Shown one piece after another: positions 1 to 8,323 of a DNA stretch of 64,000 bases. The position numbers and the translations under genes are program-made. This DNA is from Gelidibacter mesophilus DSM 14095. Its GTDB lineage: Bacteria; Bacteroidota; Bacteroidia; Flavobacteriales; Flavobacteriaceae. Each line of letters opens with the position of its first letter. Positions within the stretch are counted from its first letter, which is position 1. Location: positions 1 to 64,000 of the forward strand of contig NZ_AUHD01000011.1 of assembly GCF_000423005.1 (NCBI RefSeq), read 5' to 3'. The notes beneath the pieces are model-generated. The model was not told the origin of the DNA. It saw only the letters and a list, made by a program, of their open reading frames with translations, and did not search any database.

Positions 1-275
1 GAGGAATACAATATTGTAGCAATCAATACACACAAATACTCAAAAGAAAAAAGATAGATATTAGTATGACAGAAGAAAATCATTGTTACGAAAATGCAAT
101 GGCAGAACGTGTAAACGGTATCTTAAAAGATGAATTTTATCTAGACCAAACCTTTGATAACGTAGCGCACGCAAAGCGAGCTGCAAAAAATGCAATTAAT
201 TTATACAACGAAATAAGATTACACTTATCTTTAGACTATAAAACACCTAATATGGTATATAAATTATCAGCGTAA
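1..275 (+). CDS. IS3-family transposase (OrfB), C-terminal part, cut by window edge
   Basis: The frame is open from the first bases of the window (codons from base 3), so this is the 3' end of a longer gene. It reads GIQYCS near the edge, then MTEENHCYENAMAERVNG and a tail with NLYNEIRLHLSLDYKTP. These are the hallmarks of the last part of the rve/DDE catalytic core of IS3 OrfB proteins; the glutamate in the CYENAMAER stretch is the expected third DDE residue. The protein would cut and join IS ends. The first two catalytic Asp residues lie outside the window. A likely IS end follows the stop codon. Family assignment is firm; whether the full element is active cannot be judged. Confidence 0.9.
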   Translation, partial: GIQYCSNQYTQILKRKKIDISMTEENHCYENAMAERVNGILKDEFYLDQTFDNVAHAKRAAKNAINLYNEIRLHLSLDYKTPNMVYKLSA

Positions 276-282
276 ATTCAAT

Positions 283-314
283 TTTAACCTGTAGCCATAT
301 TTTAGGACGAGACA
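283..314 (+). repeat. Putative right terminal inverted repeat of the IS3-type element
   Basis: Just after the transposase stop the sequence runs through TAGCCATATTTTAGGACGAG and ends in ACA. Read from the outside this begins TGTCTCGTCCTAAAATATGG, which fits the TG...CA ends of IS3-family elements. The exact boundary is inferred, since the left end lies outside the window. Confidence 0.5.
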
Positions 315-345
315 TTCGCATAATATTAGTGCAATTAATAATAGG

Positions 346-744
346 ATGAATAGTAAAGAAAAATCATTTAATTGGAGAAAAAAGCAGGGAGAAGCTATTT
401 TAAGAAATCAATCCAAACGTGCACCAATTATATGCTCAAATGGAATTAAGGTTAAAAGCTCTCAAGAAAAACGTATCGCTGATTATTTAATATTAAATAA
501 TATAGATTTTGAATACGAAAGAAAACTATCAATCGGTTATAAGACATATTATCCAGATTTTTATTTGATTAATCAAGATACATATATTGAGTTTTTTGGT
601 TGGACACACATTCCTTCATATCAGAAGAAAACTGAAGAAAAAATTCAGATGTATGAAAACTATAATATCAGTTGTATCTATTTGTATTTAAAAGGAAGTA
701 GGTACTTAGAAGATAAACTCGCGGAAGAAATACAGAATTTATAA
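346..744 (+). CDS. PD-(D/E)XK nuclease-like protein, possibly 5'-truncated by the IS
   Basis: The 132-residue product has a basic N-terminus, then SSQEKRIADYL (about residues 38-48), YPDFYL (about 69-74) and YIEFFGW (about 80-86), followed by a helix with KKTEEKIQMYE. The order E...PDF...E-x-F-G-W matches small endonucleases of the restriction-endonuclease fold (Vsr/homing or DUF559-like). No HNH motif is present. The ATG at 346 lies only about 30 bases after the IS end, and the frame stays open back to 295, through the IS end. The true start may therefore have been removed by the insertion. Specific substrate and role are unknown. It could be a stand-alone nuclease or the remnant of a longer protein. 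Confidence 0.55.
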   Translation: MNSKEKSFNWRKKQGEAILRNQSKRAPIICSNGIKVKSSQEKRIADYLILNNIDFEYERKLSIGYKTYYPDFYLINQDTYIEFFGWTHIPSYQKKTEEKIQMYENYNISCIYLYLKGSRYLEDKLAEEIQNL

Positions 745-756
745 AATTAAAAAACT

Positions 757-852
757 GCTTACAACACAGTGTCCTATGAAAAGCTTTTATCCAGTTCTTC
801 AAATATAATATTTAGTTTTTAATTGTCTCATATAGATGATAGTGTTGTAGGC
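757..852. repeat. Inverted repeat pair in the spacer before the ars operon
   Basis: GCTTACAACAC (757-767) and GTGTTGTAGGC (842-852) are inverted copies with one mismatch, enclosing 74 bases. The 745-975 spacer holds no gene that I can support. The arms do not fit the integron attC core consensus. Their role is unknown. Confidence 0.45.
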
Positions 853-929
853 TTGCATAATTGGGTCTGCGCGTAAGGCCTGCCATGATGCTACTGTCTA
901 ACAAAACTTAAAAAAGAATGGTTAATTCA

Positions 930-948
930 AATATTAATCGTAATATTG
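930..948 (+). promoter_or_regulatory. Candidate ArsR operator overlapping a -7 box
   Basis: AATATTA-ATCG-TAATATT (930-947) is a perfect 7-bp inverted repeat with a 4-bp spacer, 28 bases upstream of the arsR start. The right arm plus one base, TAATATTG (941-948), matches the Bacteroidota -7 box TAnnTTTG at all but one position. A repressor bound here would block the promoter, so autorepression of the ars operon is a direct inference. Confidence 0.55.
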
Positions 949-975
949 CAATTAAACAATGAATATTTATAAAAT

Positions 976-1284
976 ATGTACACAGAACAACAAAAAGAAA
1001 TCGCTTTATTCGCAAAAGTTTTCGGCCATCCTGCCCGAGTTGCTATTTTACAACAATTGTTTAAAATTGATGCTTGCTATTGCGGGGATCTATCCGAAGA
1101 AATTGGTCTGGCCCAGCCTACCATATCACAACATTTAAAAGAATTAAAAACCTTAGGACTTATTAAAGGAACAGTTGAAGGTGTCAAAGTCTGCTATTGT
1201 ATAGACCGTGAAAACTGGACTAAAATGAAAACGGTAATGCATCAATTTTTAGATCAGGACATTCCTAAAGCAGATTGTTGCTAA
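976..1284 (+). CDS. arsR: ArsR-family metalloregulatory repressor
   Basis: This 102-residue winged-helix protein has the typical ArsR/SmtB core: GHPARVAIL near residues 17-25 and the recognition helix LAQPTISQHLKELKTLGLI (about 45-63). Cysteines sit at C34 and C36 (the CYC pair before the recognition helix), C73 and C75, and a C-terminal C101-C102 pair. Cysteine clusters like these bind As(III) in ArsR proteins and release the repressor from DNA. It leads a tight co-directional set with DUF6428, an arsenate reductase and Acr3, so arsenic is the likely inducer. A palindrome lies just upstream. Which cysteines bind metalloid is not determined. Confidence 0.9.
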   Translation: MYTEQQKEIALFAKVFGHPARVAILQQLFKIDACYCGDLSEEIGLAQPTISQHLKELKTLGLIKGTVEGVKVCYCIDRENWTKMKTVMHQFLDQDIPKADCC

Positions 1285-1334
1285 ATTTTTTTCATTCAAT
1301 CCATCGTTAAATCGCAATAAACAAATGTAAGAAA

Positions 1335-1799
1335 ATGAAGTTATCAGAAATTAAACACCAATTGAATACACTGGACAATATCGCGTTTCAATTACCCAAT
1401 GACGAATTGGTTCCTAACCACTTTCACGTCACAGAAGTTGGAAAGATCACCAAACATTTTATCGATTGTGGCGGAACCGTGAGAAACGAGGAGATCGTTA
1501 ATTTTCAACTTTGGAACGCCCAAGACTATGACCACAGATTGCATCCGGAAAAATTATTAAGCATCATTGAACTATCCCAACGCATTTTAGGGATTGACGA
1601 TTTAGATATCGAGGTGGAATATCAAGGTAATACGATTGGGAAATTCGGACTTGACTTTGATGGTAAAAACTTTTTGTTGACCAATAAACAAACCGATTGT
1701 TTGGCAAAAGATCAATGTGGAATTCCTGAAGAAAAACCCAAAGTAAACCTATCTGATCTAAAAAACGAATCCTGCAGGGCTAGCAGTGGCTGTTGTTAA
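1335..1799 (+). CDS. DUF6428 family protein of the ars operon
   Basis: This 154-residue soluble protein has no signal peptide. The body contains HFHVTEVGKITKHFIDCGG and FQLWNAQDYDHRLHPEKL, which I recognise as DUF6428, a family often next to arsR in Bacteroidota. Its biochemical function is unknown. The last 45 residues are cysteine-rich (TDC, DQCG, ESC) and end in SGCC, echoing the DCC end of the ArsR encoded 50 bases upstream. This suggests a metalloid-binding or chaperone role, which is inference. It is followed after about 23 bases by the arsenate reductase gene, consistent with one transcript. Confidence 0.8.
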   Translation: MKLSEIKHQLNTLDNIAFQLPNDELVPNHFHVTEVGKITKHFIDCGGTVRNEEIVNFQLWNAQDYDHRLHPEKLLSIIELSQRILGIDDLDIEVEYQGNTIGKFGLDFDGKNFLLTNKQTDCLAKDQCGIPEEKPKVNLSDLKNESCRASSGCC

Positions 1800-1822
1800 A
1801 ATAAACATTGAATATTAAGAAA

Positions 1823-2476
1823 ATGGCAATAACAAAACCAACTTTGTTTTCAGAAATTGAACACGTAATTCAGGGGTTAAGCTCTCAAACAATTTCAGTT
1901 GAACGTAAAGCAATTTTACAGCCGCTGGCGGAATTTATTCAGGCTAAAGTTTCAAGCCATCAAGAAATTAGAATCAACTTTATCTGTACCCACAATTCGA
2001 GAAGAAGTCATTTATCACAGGTATGGGCACAAACTCAATCTTACCATTTCAATATCAAAAATGTATGCTGTTATTCAGGTGGTACAGAAAGTACCGCACT
2101 TTTTCCAATGGTTGCCGAAACTTTGCAAAATTCTGGTTTTCAGATTAAAACGATTTCAAAAAACGAGAACCCAATTTATAACATTAAATATGCGTACAAC
2201 GAACATCCAATAATCGGATTTTCAAAAAGATTGGATGACGATTTTAACCCCAAATCTGAATTTGCTGCAATTATGACTTGTGATTCAGCAAATGAAGCCT
2301 GTCCATTTGTTCCAGGTGCTGAAAAACGCATTCCGATAACTTTTGAAGACCCAAAAGTTTTTGACAATACACCACAACAAGCAGAAAAATATAATGAAAG
2401 AAGTGTGCAAATTGCAACCGAACTATTTTACGTTTTCTCTCAGATAAACCTTTATACATGGCAACAAAAAAATTAA
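1823..2476 (+). CDS. Arsenate reductase of the low-molecular-weight tyrosine phosphatase type
   Basis: The 217-residue product contains the P-loop C55-THNSR-R61-S62, i.e. CX5R(S), in the context [18 protein letters not shown]. It also has the downstream stretch [20 protein letters not shown], typical of the long LMW-PTP-like ArsC proteins of Bacteroidota. It would reduce As(V) to As(III) in the cytoplasm for export by Acr3, with redox-active cysteines in the CDSANEAC segment as likely partners of C55. The ATG at 1823 is preferred to a TTG at 1808 because it leaves a normal spacer. Its end overlaps the acr3 start by 19 bases, which suggests translational coupling. Confidence 0.85.
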   Translation: MAITKPTLFSEIEHVIQGLSSQTISVERKAILQPLAEFIQAKVSSHQEIRINFICTHNSRRSHLSQVWAQTQSYHFNIKNVCCYSGGTESTALFPMVAETLQNSGFQIKTISKNENPIYNIKYAYNEHPIIGFSKRLDDDFNPKSEFAAIMTCDSANEACPFVPGAEKRIPITFEDPKVFDNTPQQAEKYNERSVQIATELFYVFSQINLYTWQQKN

Positions 2477-3504
2477 GTTTTCTCAATAATTATTTAACGC
2501 TATGGATATTCATTGCTATGCTCTTGGGCGTGGGAATCGGCTATTTCTTCCCATTCTTTCCAAGCATTATTGATTCTATGAGTCGTGGCACCACTAACAT
2601 TCCCATAGCCATAGGGTTAATCTTAATGATGTATCCGCCTTTGGCTAAAGTGAATTATGCGCTTTTGCCCAAAGTTTTTAGAAATACCAAAATTCTTTCC
2701 ATTTCACTTTTTCTAAATTGGATAATTGCTCCCGTTTTAATGTTTGTTTTGGCAATTACTTTTTTACGTGATTATCCAGAATATATGGTAGGTGTTATTT
2801 TAATCGGATTGGCTCGCTGTATCGCCATGGTTTTGGTTTGGAACGACCTTGCTGAAGGAGATAGCGAGTATGGAGCAGGTTTGGTCGCTTTAAATAGTAT
2901 TTTCCAAGTTTTTGCCTATAGTTTCTATGCTTGGATTTTTATAACGGTTCTTCCACCGTATTTTGGATTTGAAGGGGCTATTGTCGATATCTCAATTGGT
3001 ACGGTGGCAGAAAGTGTAGCTATCTATTTGGGACTCCCCTTTTTAATGGGAATTTTAAGTAGAGTGATTTTGGTAAGGTTAAAAGGAGAAAAGTGGTACT
3101 CAGAAAAGTTTATTCCTGCCATTTCACCAATAACGCTAATTGCGTTATTATTTACCATTGTCATTATGTTCTCGCTCAAAGGAGAGTTAATTGTTGAAAT
3201 TCCAATGGACGTTTTAATTATTGCAGTGCCTTTAATTATATATTTTAGTTTCATGTTCATCATCAGTTTTTTCTTTACTAAAGCAATGGGAGCTTCATAT
3301 AAGGAAAATGCAGCCGTCTCATTTACAGCAGCAGGAAATAACTTTGAATTGGCGATTGCAGTTGCAATAGCCGTATTTGGACTAAATTCTGGACAAGCTT
3401 TTGCAGGAGTGGTGGGCCCTTTGGTTGAAGTTCCCGTTCTTATCTTTTTAGTTCGAGTTTCATTTTGGTTAAAGAAAAAATATTATCCCAATCAAAGTAT
3501 ATGA
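2458..3504 (+). CDS. acr3: ACR3-family arsenite efflux transporter
   Basis: This 348-residue membrane protein has about ten hydrophobic segments, starting [19 protein letters not shown]. It contains the ACR3 signatures [10 protein letters not shown] (about residues 58-67) and [16 protein letters not shown] (about 117-132), in which C121 is the conserved cysteine needed for arsenite transport. It belongs to the BART superfamily and extrudes As(III) across the inner membrane using the proton gradient. It is the last gene of the arsR-DUF6428-arsC-acr3 set and overlaps the arsC end. Length and motifs are complete. Confidence 0.92.
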   Translation: MATKKLSFLNNYLTLWIFIAMLLGVGIGYFFPFFPSIIDSMSRGTTNIPIAIGLILMMYPPLAKVNYALLPKVFRNTKILSISLFLNWIIAPVLMFVLAITFLRDYPEYMVGVILIGLARCIAMVLVWNDLAEGDSEYGAGLVALNSIFQVFAYSFYAWIFITVLPPYFGFEGAIVDISIGTVAESVAIYLGLPFLMGILSRVILVRLKGEKWYSEKFIPAISPITLIALLFTIVIMFSLKGELIVEIPMDVLIIAVPLIIYFSFMFIISFFFTKAMGASYKENAAVSFTAAGNNFELAIAVAIAVFGLNSGQAFAGVVGPLVEVPVLIFLVRVSFWLKKKYYPNQSI

Positions 3505-3556
3505 GGTTATCATACACAGAAAGAAAGACAGTGGGTAACATGGTGGGTAGGTTTAG

Positions 3557-3709
3557 CTTCTGAGACTTGAGGGAAAATACGTTGGTGCCGAAAATCAGGG
3601 GAACGGAATTTGGAGAGTATTTTATAGGGACGTATTTTTAGGTTACTTTAGCGAAAATAAAATAATGGATCAACAAGTATCAATTGGACGAAGTCAAAAC
3701 CTTGTATAA
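3557..3709 (+). pseudogene. Remnant of an integrase-core transposase C-terminus
   Basis: Within the 320-base space after acr3, one frame (3557-3709) is open for 50 codons without a start and reads LEGKYVGAENQGNG, IWRVFYRDVFLGYFSENKI and a short basic tail before TAA. This resembles the terminal Ig-like/beta-rich segment (W-x-V-Y/F-Y/F-R...LGYFDEK) of IS481-like transposases. Nothing of the DDE core remains and a TAG stops the frame just upstream. It is most likely an IS scar at the right flank of the ars cassette. The match is from memory of the family pattern. Confidence 0.4.
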
Positions 3710-3825
3710 AGCTTGTAATTTTCACTTTGTAAACTATGTGCCTTAACAAACAGGTAAGCCAACATTTTCAAAAAGCGAAGCAAACGTCTTGATTAAAAGC
3801 AGACTCACTACAACTCAACTGACCT

Positions 3826-4323
3826 ATGAAAAGAAAAGAAATTTATTGGCTCATTGGAACAATAGCCTTCGTGCTGATTATGAATTTTGTTCTTTTCGGA
3901 ACTGACGGATTTCAATCGGACACTACGCTTGATTTAAATATTCACGATACCTATTTTGTGATTGCCAATGTTCATTTTGTGTTTTTGTTTGCCGTTTTAA
4001 TCTTTTTTGGCGTTTACCTATTCCGCACATTCAAACGGAGTTTTGAAAATTTAACGGCAAATCTAATCTTAATGATTTCTACCCTTCTGCTAATTTTAGT
4101 TTTAATAGGAATTCACTCACTAGTGGACGCTTTAATCCTACAAACTTCAACCTGGACAATTGATCCACCTCTGAGTGCTGGAGCCCCTCATCCTGAAATT
4201 GAACCGAAGGAAAGTGATTTTGAAATATTGGCAAATGCGCTGTTTTTAATTCAAATAGTATTACTGATTTTCCTAACTTTTTGTGGCTTTAAAACTGGAC
4301 GTACTTATAAACAAAACGGATAG
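3826..4323 (+). CDS. Small membrane protein with a cytochrome-oxidase subunit I-like HDTYF motif
   Basis: The 165-residue protein has about four membrane segments (residues about 8-26, 48-65, 78-100 and 138-157). The motif LNIHDTYFVIANVHFVF (about 36-52) closely matches the helix of heme-copper oxidase subunit I that reads HDTYYVVAHFHYV. Here the position of the heme a3 ligand (first His of HFH) is Asn, while the second His is kept. The protein is far too short to be an oxidase subunit. A region rich in Pro and acid (DPPLSAGAPHPEIEPKE) lies between the last two helices. Function is unknown; a heme- or metal-associated membrane role is only a guess. Confidence 0.65.
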   Translation: MKRKEIYWLIGTIAFVLIMNFVLFGTDGFQSDTTLDLNIHDTYFVIANVHFVFLFAVLIFFGVYLFRTFKRSFENLTANLILMISTLLLILVLIGIHSLVDALILQTSTWTIDPPLSAGAPHPEIEPKESDFEILANALFLIQIVLLIFLTFCGFKTGRTYKQNG

Positions 4324-4372
4324 AAAACACTATGCACAACTCATATACATAAACGTGACCCATAACTCAAAA

Positions 4373-5101
4373 ATGAAACATTTATATTTAAAAAAATTAT
4401 TTTTACTAATTTCACTAGTCACTATAGTAAGTTGTCAGAAAAAAGATGATATCACAGAAGATTCAATAGTCTGGGAATACAATAAAGAAGGAGTATTTAC
4501 TGATTCTCGTGATAATCAAGCTTATAAAGTAGTAAAGATTGGGAATCAAATTTTATTTGCTGAAAATTTAAAATATCAGATTCCAGGAAAAGAAATAACT
4601 GATAAAACAGAATGGAAAAGCAACTTTGATTATGATGGTTGGTCATTTTATTGGAATGATTTGAATACCGGAAATTCTTACGGTATATTATATCAGTGGG
4701 AAGCAGCAAAATCAGCTTGTCCAAATGGTTGGCATCTGATCACTAATAATGAATGGGATGAGTTAATAAACTATTTGGGAGATGAAAATAACACTATTAC
4801 TGGAAATGAATATATAGCCTTAGGAAAGTTGAAAGAAACAGGTAAAGAACATTGGTATGGTACCAATGAAAAGGTAACTAATGAAAGTGGTTTTACAGCT
4901 TTAGGGGGAGGTTATCGTGATTCAGATGGTGATTTTAGAAGTGTCCTAATTGCTGGGCATTTTTGGACTTCGACGCCCTACACAACATCTAATGAGAATA
5001 CAGAAGCATATTTAAGATCAATGGGATATACCGATGGCAATATTTTAAGTAATTATAGTGGTAAAATCAATGGATTATCTGTTCGTTGTATAAAAGATTA
5101 A
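4373..5101 (+). CDS. FISUMP-domain lipoprotein
   Basis: The ATG at 4373 gives a typical lipoprotein signal (MKHLYLKKLFLLISLVTIVSC, lipobox IVSC) that would be missed by starts farther upstream, which also overlap the previous gene. The mature part has the Fibrobacter major paralogous (FISUMP) pattern: DSRDNQAYKVVKIGNQ, FAENLKY, GILYQWEAAKSACPNGWHL, GGGYRD, FWTSTPY and a terminal LSVRCIKD. The total is about 242 residues, a complete single domain. Members are surface lipoproteins or adhesin-like proteins of unknown role. It probably sits on the outer membrane. Confidence 0.85.
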   Translation: MKHLYLKKLFLLISLVTIVSCQKKDDITEDSIVWEYNKEGVFTDSRDNQAYKVVKIGNQILFAENLKYQIPGKEITDKTEWKSNFDYDGWSFYWNDLNTGNSYGILYQWEAAKSACPNGWHLITNNEWDELINYLGDENNTITGNEYIALGKLKETGKEHWYGTNEKVTNESGFTALGGGYRDSDGDFRSVLIAGHFWTSTPYTTSNENTEAYLRSMGYTDGNILSNYSGKINGLSVRCIKD

Positions 5102-5214
5102 ATAGTGAACATACGTATATTTAATGTCAAAATTTATCGATACTTTTTCAAAAAAACCTCTTTGAGGAATTAAAATCTTATCTTTTGTGAATAATATCTT
5201 AAAAACCTAAAAAA

Positions 5215-5682
5215 ATGATTGACAGCATACTTCATCCGAAACACATCAATTACGCTTCAAACTTGAACGATGCAAATTTAAAGCAAAAGATTGAAACCGT
5301 TTTTAATCAAGGTGCTTTAAACTTTGTTGGGAAGTTCACAAGTCAAAATGAGTTTTCAGCCTATGATAAATGGTCGGTGGTAACGTGGTATGTGCCTAAT
5401 TTTAAAAGGAAGGCGGCGTACTTAACAGGTACAATTTTAAAATCAGAACACGGGTCCTTGCTAAAATTAAACATCAAACCAAACACCCTGCTGTCCGTAG
5501 TATCCTTGCTTTCTTTAGTAGTTGGCATCTTTATCATCATAGCTGCAGGATCAAATACGCGCTTCCTAATTATTGGATCCTTTATTGCTTTGGTTGGGAT
5601 TCTCTATTATGCGATTGGCATCTTTTCCATAAAAAGACTGCGCAGCAGTTTTGAAACGGCTTTGGATTTACAAAAAGTTTAA
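5215..5682 (+). CDS. Hypothetical protein with two C-terminal membrane helices
   Basis: This 155-residue protein has a soluble N-terminal part (residues 1-92) and two adjacent hydrophobic helices, LLSVVSLLSLVVGIFIIIAA (about 93-112) and FLIIGSFIALVGILYYAIGI (about 117-136), ending in a basic tail. There is no signal peptide. I do not recognise a family. A bidirectional hairpin terminator lies about 60 bases downstream. The start at 5215 is the first ATG after a long stop-rich stretch. Confidence 0.65.
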   Translation: MIDSILHPKHINYASNLNDANLKQKIETVFNQGALNFVGKFTSQNEFSAYDKWSVVTWYVPNFKRKAAYLTGTILKSEHGSLLKLNIKPNTLLSVVSLLSLVVGIFIIIAAGSNTRFLIIGSFIALVGILYYAIGIFSIKRLRSSFETALDLQKV

Positions 5683-5743
5683 AGATGCATCAAATCTTTA
5701 ATGAGAAGTGTTATAACACACGCTACTGACCAACTTAAAAAAC

Positions 5744-5766
5744 AAAACCCTCATAACGAGGGTTTT
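5744..5766. terminator. Bidirectional hairpin terminator
   Basis: AAAACCCTC-ATAAC-GAGGGTTTT is a perfect 9-bp stem with a 5-base loop, with A and T flanks on the two sides. It sits between convergent genes ending at 5682 (+) and 5801 (-) and can serve both. Confidence 0.85.
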
Positions 5767-5800
5767 AAATTTAAAAAGCTAACGTTTATATTCTAATGCC

Positions 5801-7264
5801 TTAGAATGGTAATGGACGTTCTCCCAATTGCACGGTTACCCATTTTAATTGGGTCATGTCTTCAATGGAGTATTGTCCATTCTCCTTACCGTGGCCACTG
5901 CCTTTAAACCCACCAAAAGGGGCGTTAGGATCGTCATCAAAGGAGTTGTCATTAATATGAACGGACCCTGCTTCAATTCTGAGAGAGAAATCAAAGGCTT
6001 TCTGTAAATCGTTGGTAATGATGCCAGAGGACAGTCCATAAAAGGTGTCATTGGCCTTGGCTAGAGCATCTTCATAATCCTTAGCGCGATAAACAGACAC
6101 AAGAGGGGCGAAGGTTTCATCGTCTGATACGAGCATGTTTGAAGTGACTTCAGAAAGCACGGATGGATTCCACATTTGATCGTTCAAATGGCCGCCAGTG
6201 TGTAATATGGCGCCTTTCTCTACGGCATCGTCAATATGCTTTTGAATGGTTTTCAGAGCATCTTTAGAAATAAGCGGTCCTACGGCGGTATCTTCAGCGT
6301 TGGGATCTCCAACCTTGATGGTCTTGACATGTTTTACAAAGGCTTCAATGAAGTCGTCATAAATAGGATCTTCAACAATAATTCTTGAATTGGCCATACA
6401 GACCTGGCTTTGGTTGAAAAATATTCCAAAGGCAGCTGAACGCACAGCATAGTCTAGATTGGCGTCCTTTAGGATGACCAATGGGCTTTTCCCACCAAGC
6501 TCCGGAACAAATCGTTTTTGGAATTTCCCGGCAAGCGCCTGAAGCTTGTTACCAACTTTAGCCGATCCGGTAAATGTGATCAACTTAGTGCGCGGATCTG
6601 AAAATAACGTATCCCCCAGATCTTCATCGGCCGTTGGAATCACACTTAAGACACCCTTAGGCAATCCGGCTTCATGGAAGATTTCAGCAAATAGGAGGGC
6701 AATTATTGGCGTGTAAGGCGAAGGCTTAAGAATAAAGCTGTTCCCCGCAGCAATAGCGGGCGCTAGTTTTTTACTATTTAAGAGAAGTGGAGCGTTAAAA
6801 GGCCCTATTCCCACAACCACACCCAAAGGCATGCGATAGGTAAATGAAATCCGATTTGGGTCTTCAGCAGGCATAGTTTCTCCACGGATCTGTCGTGTTT
6901 GGCCAGCGGCAATCCTAAAGGTGCTGACAATATAGTCCACTTCATACATGGCTTTCCCAAACACATTTCCACCTTCGTCAATCAATGCTTTGGCCAATTC
7001 AGATCGGCGACTTTCAGCAATGTCAGCTGCTTTGAGGAGGATGGCTTCCCGTTCCTTGGCCGTCGTTTTGGCCCAACTTTTTTGAGCTTTCTCTGCACTC
7101 TCCAACGCCGTCTGAATATTTTGTTTACTTGCTAAACGAACCTTAGCTAACACCTCATTTGTGTACGGATTAATGGAATCGATAGTTTTTTGATCGTCTG
7201 TCTCTAAATACTCACCATTGATATAAGGGGCATAGACTTTCTTATAGTTGAATTTTAATTTCAT
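5801..7264 (-). CDS. NAD(P)-dependent aldehyde dehydrogenase
   Basis: The 487-residue length and motifs are those of a complete ALDH superfamily enzyme. The Rossmann part has GIGPFNAPLLL with N157 and ILKPSPYTP, then FTGSAKVGNKL. The general base is E255 in PELGGKSP and the nucleophile is C289 in FNQSQVCMANSR. The stretch DDDPNAPFGGFKGSGHG near the end is also typical. The sequence resembles the benzaldehyde/vanillin dehydrogenase branch, so an aromatic or other xenobiotic aldehyde is plausible, but the substrate cannot be fixed from sequence. It is cytoplasmic and monocistronic, ending at a strong terminator shared with the opposite strand. Confidence 0.9.
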   Translation of the reverse strand: MKLKFNYKKVYAPYINGEYLETDDQKTIDSINPYTNEVLAKVRLASKQNIQTALESAEKAQKSWAKTTAKEREAILLKAADIAESRRSELAKALIDEGGNVFGKAMYEVDYIVSTFRIAAGQTRQIRGETMPAEDPNRISFTYRMPLGVVVGIGPFNAPLLLNSKKLAPAIAAGNSFILKPSPYTPIIALLFAEIFHEAGLPKGVLSVIPTADEDLGDTLFSDPRTKLITFTGSAKVGNKLQALAGKFQKRFVPELGGKSPLVILKDANLDYAVRSAAFGIFFNQSQVCMANSRIIVEDPIYDDFIEAFVKHVKTIKVGDPNAEDTAVGPLISKDALKTIQKHIDDAVEKGAILHTGGHLNDQMWNPSVLSEVTSNMLVSDDETFAPLVSVYRAKDYEDALAKANDTFYGLSSGIITNDLQKAFDFSLRIEAGSVHINDNSFDDDPNAPFGGFKGSGHGKENGQYSIEDMTQLKWVTVQLGERPLPF

Positions 7265-7642
7265 GTGATTTCTGTTTATTTAATTTGATGTTCTAATAAC
7301 TCTCAACTTAATAGTTTTTATAGTCATACTAGAATTCTAGGTTCTAATATTCTGTTAATTAACAAATCGAGCGCTCAAAACCAAAAACCTTGTTAAAGCT
7401 GACTTATAAAAGTGCTGGCTAAGATCTAACGATTACAAACCTTTTGGAATGTCATGATCACGATTACAGTTTAAACTAAAATCTTGACCAAATGGATTGC
7501 CATCTACTTCTCGCGATTAGAATGCTCAGACACAAATATGCAAGTAGGTTAAGATGGGTTTCAAGAACTTTAGAGAGTTTATTTTTAATTGTTGGGTAAG
7601 CGTATATTAGGGTTGTTTATGGTTTTTATGCATCAATAGACT
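7265..7642. other. Intergenic region between divergent genes, nothing recognised
   Basis: This 378-base AT-rich spacer separates the aldehyde dehydrogenase (-) and a membrane protein (+). It must hold both promoters, but I see no clear TAnnTTTG box, hairpin or repeat. Confidence 0.4.
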
Positions 7643-8158
7643 TTGCAAATCTTAAAATTATTCAACCTTTTAAAATGCGAAGCTTACAAGAAGTGTCGTA
7701 CTTTTATTCTATTTTTAAGGGGATCAATCAATTTAAATCACTTTTATGAGAGCGATTTTAAACTCATTGCCATCGGTATTTTAGGAGGAGTCGTATTAAT
7801 TCTTGTATTAAAACTGGTTTTACTAACCACCGGAAATACGGCCTATTACTTACTGTTTAATTTTGACTATATTCCAGTAATTCAAGATTTAAAGCCCGTG
7901 TGGCTGTTTGGCTATCTCTTTCATTTTGTAACCTGCATTGCCAGCGTGATTGGGCTTTTTTATATGGCAAACACGTATCAAAAAAACATCTTGCTTTACG
8001 TGCTTGTTTATGCCATTGGTGGGGGCGGGCTGTTTTTTCTGACAGCGCTCTCTGAACAACCTCCGGCAGCTAACGATTGGCAGGCCTGGATTTTCTGGAC
8101 CATTGCCCACGCTATATTTGGGTATGTTGTAGGAGCCTTAGTCAAGAAATGGTTTTGA
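7643..8158 (+). CDS. Hypothetical four-helix membrane protein
   Basis: The frame encodes up to 171 residues with four strong membrane segments: LIAIGILGGVVLILVLKLVLL (about 42-62), LFGYLFHFVTCIASVIGLFYM (about 88-108), ILLYVLVYAIGGGGLFFLTA (about 115-134) and IFWTIAHAIFGYVVGALV (about 149-166). The start is uncertain: 7643 is TTG and no in-frame ATG precedes the first helix, so the basic N-terminal 40 residues may be untranslated. No catalytic motif is seen and no family is recognised. It stands alone between the aldehyde dehydrogenase and an M28 peptidase. Confidence 0.55.
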   Translation: MQILKLFNLLKCEAYKKCRTFILFLRGSINLNHFYESDFKLIAIGILGGVVLILVLKLVLLTTGNTAYYLLFNFDYIPVIQDLKPVWLFGYLFHFVTCIASVIGLFYMANTYQKNILLYVLVYAIGGGGLFFLTALSEQPPAANDWQAWIFWTIAHAIFGYVVGALVKKWF

Positions 8159-8323
8159 AGACTTCCTTTCCTGATTGATTTGTCATAATGATGTCATAAC
8201 AAGTGGATCTTCTTGAGGTTGATGATCATCTTTGAAAGCTATTGAAAATTACATTTTTAAGGAGACGTGTTTATAAAAAAGCGCTTCAAATTTTAAGAAA
8301 TATTGATCGTTGTTATTGTAGCG

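Noticed and set aside
757-852. Possible integron attC site
   Set aside because: The arms do not fit the RYYYAAC/GTTRRRY cores, and no integrase gene is in the window.
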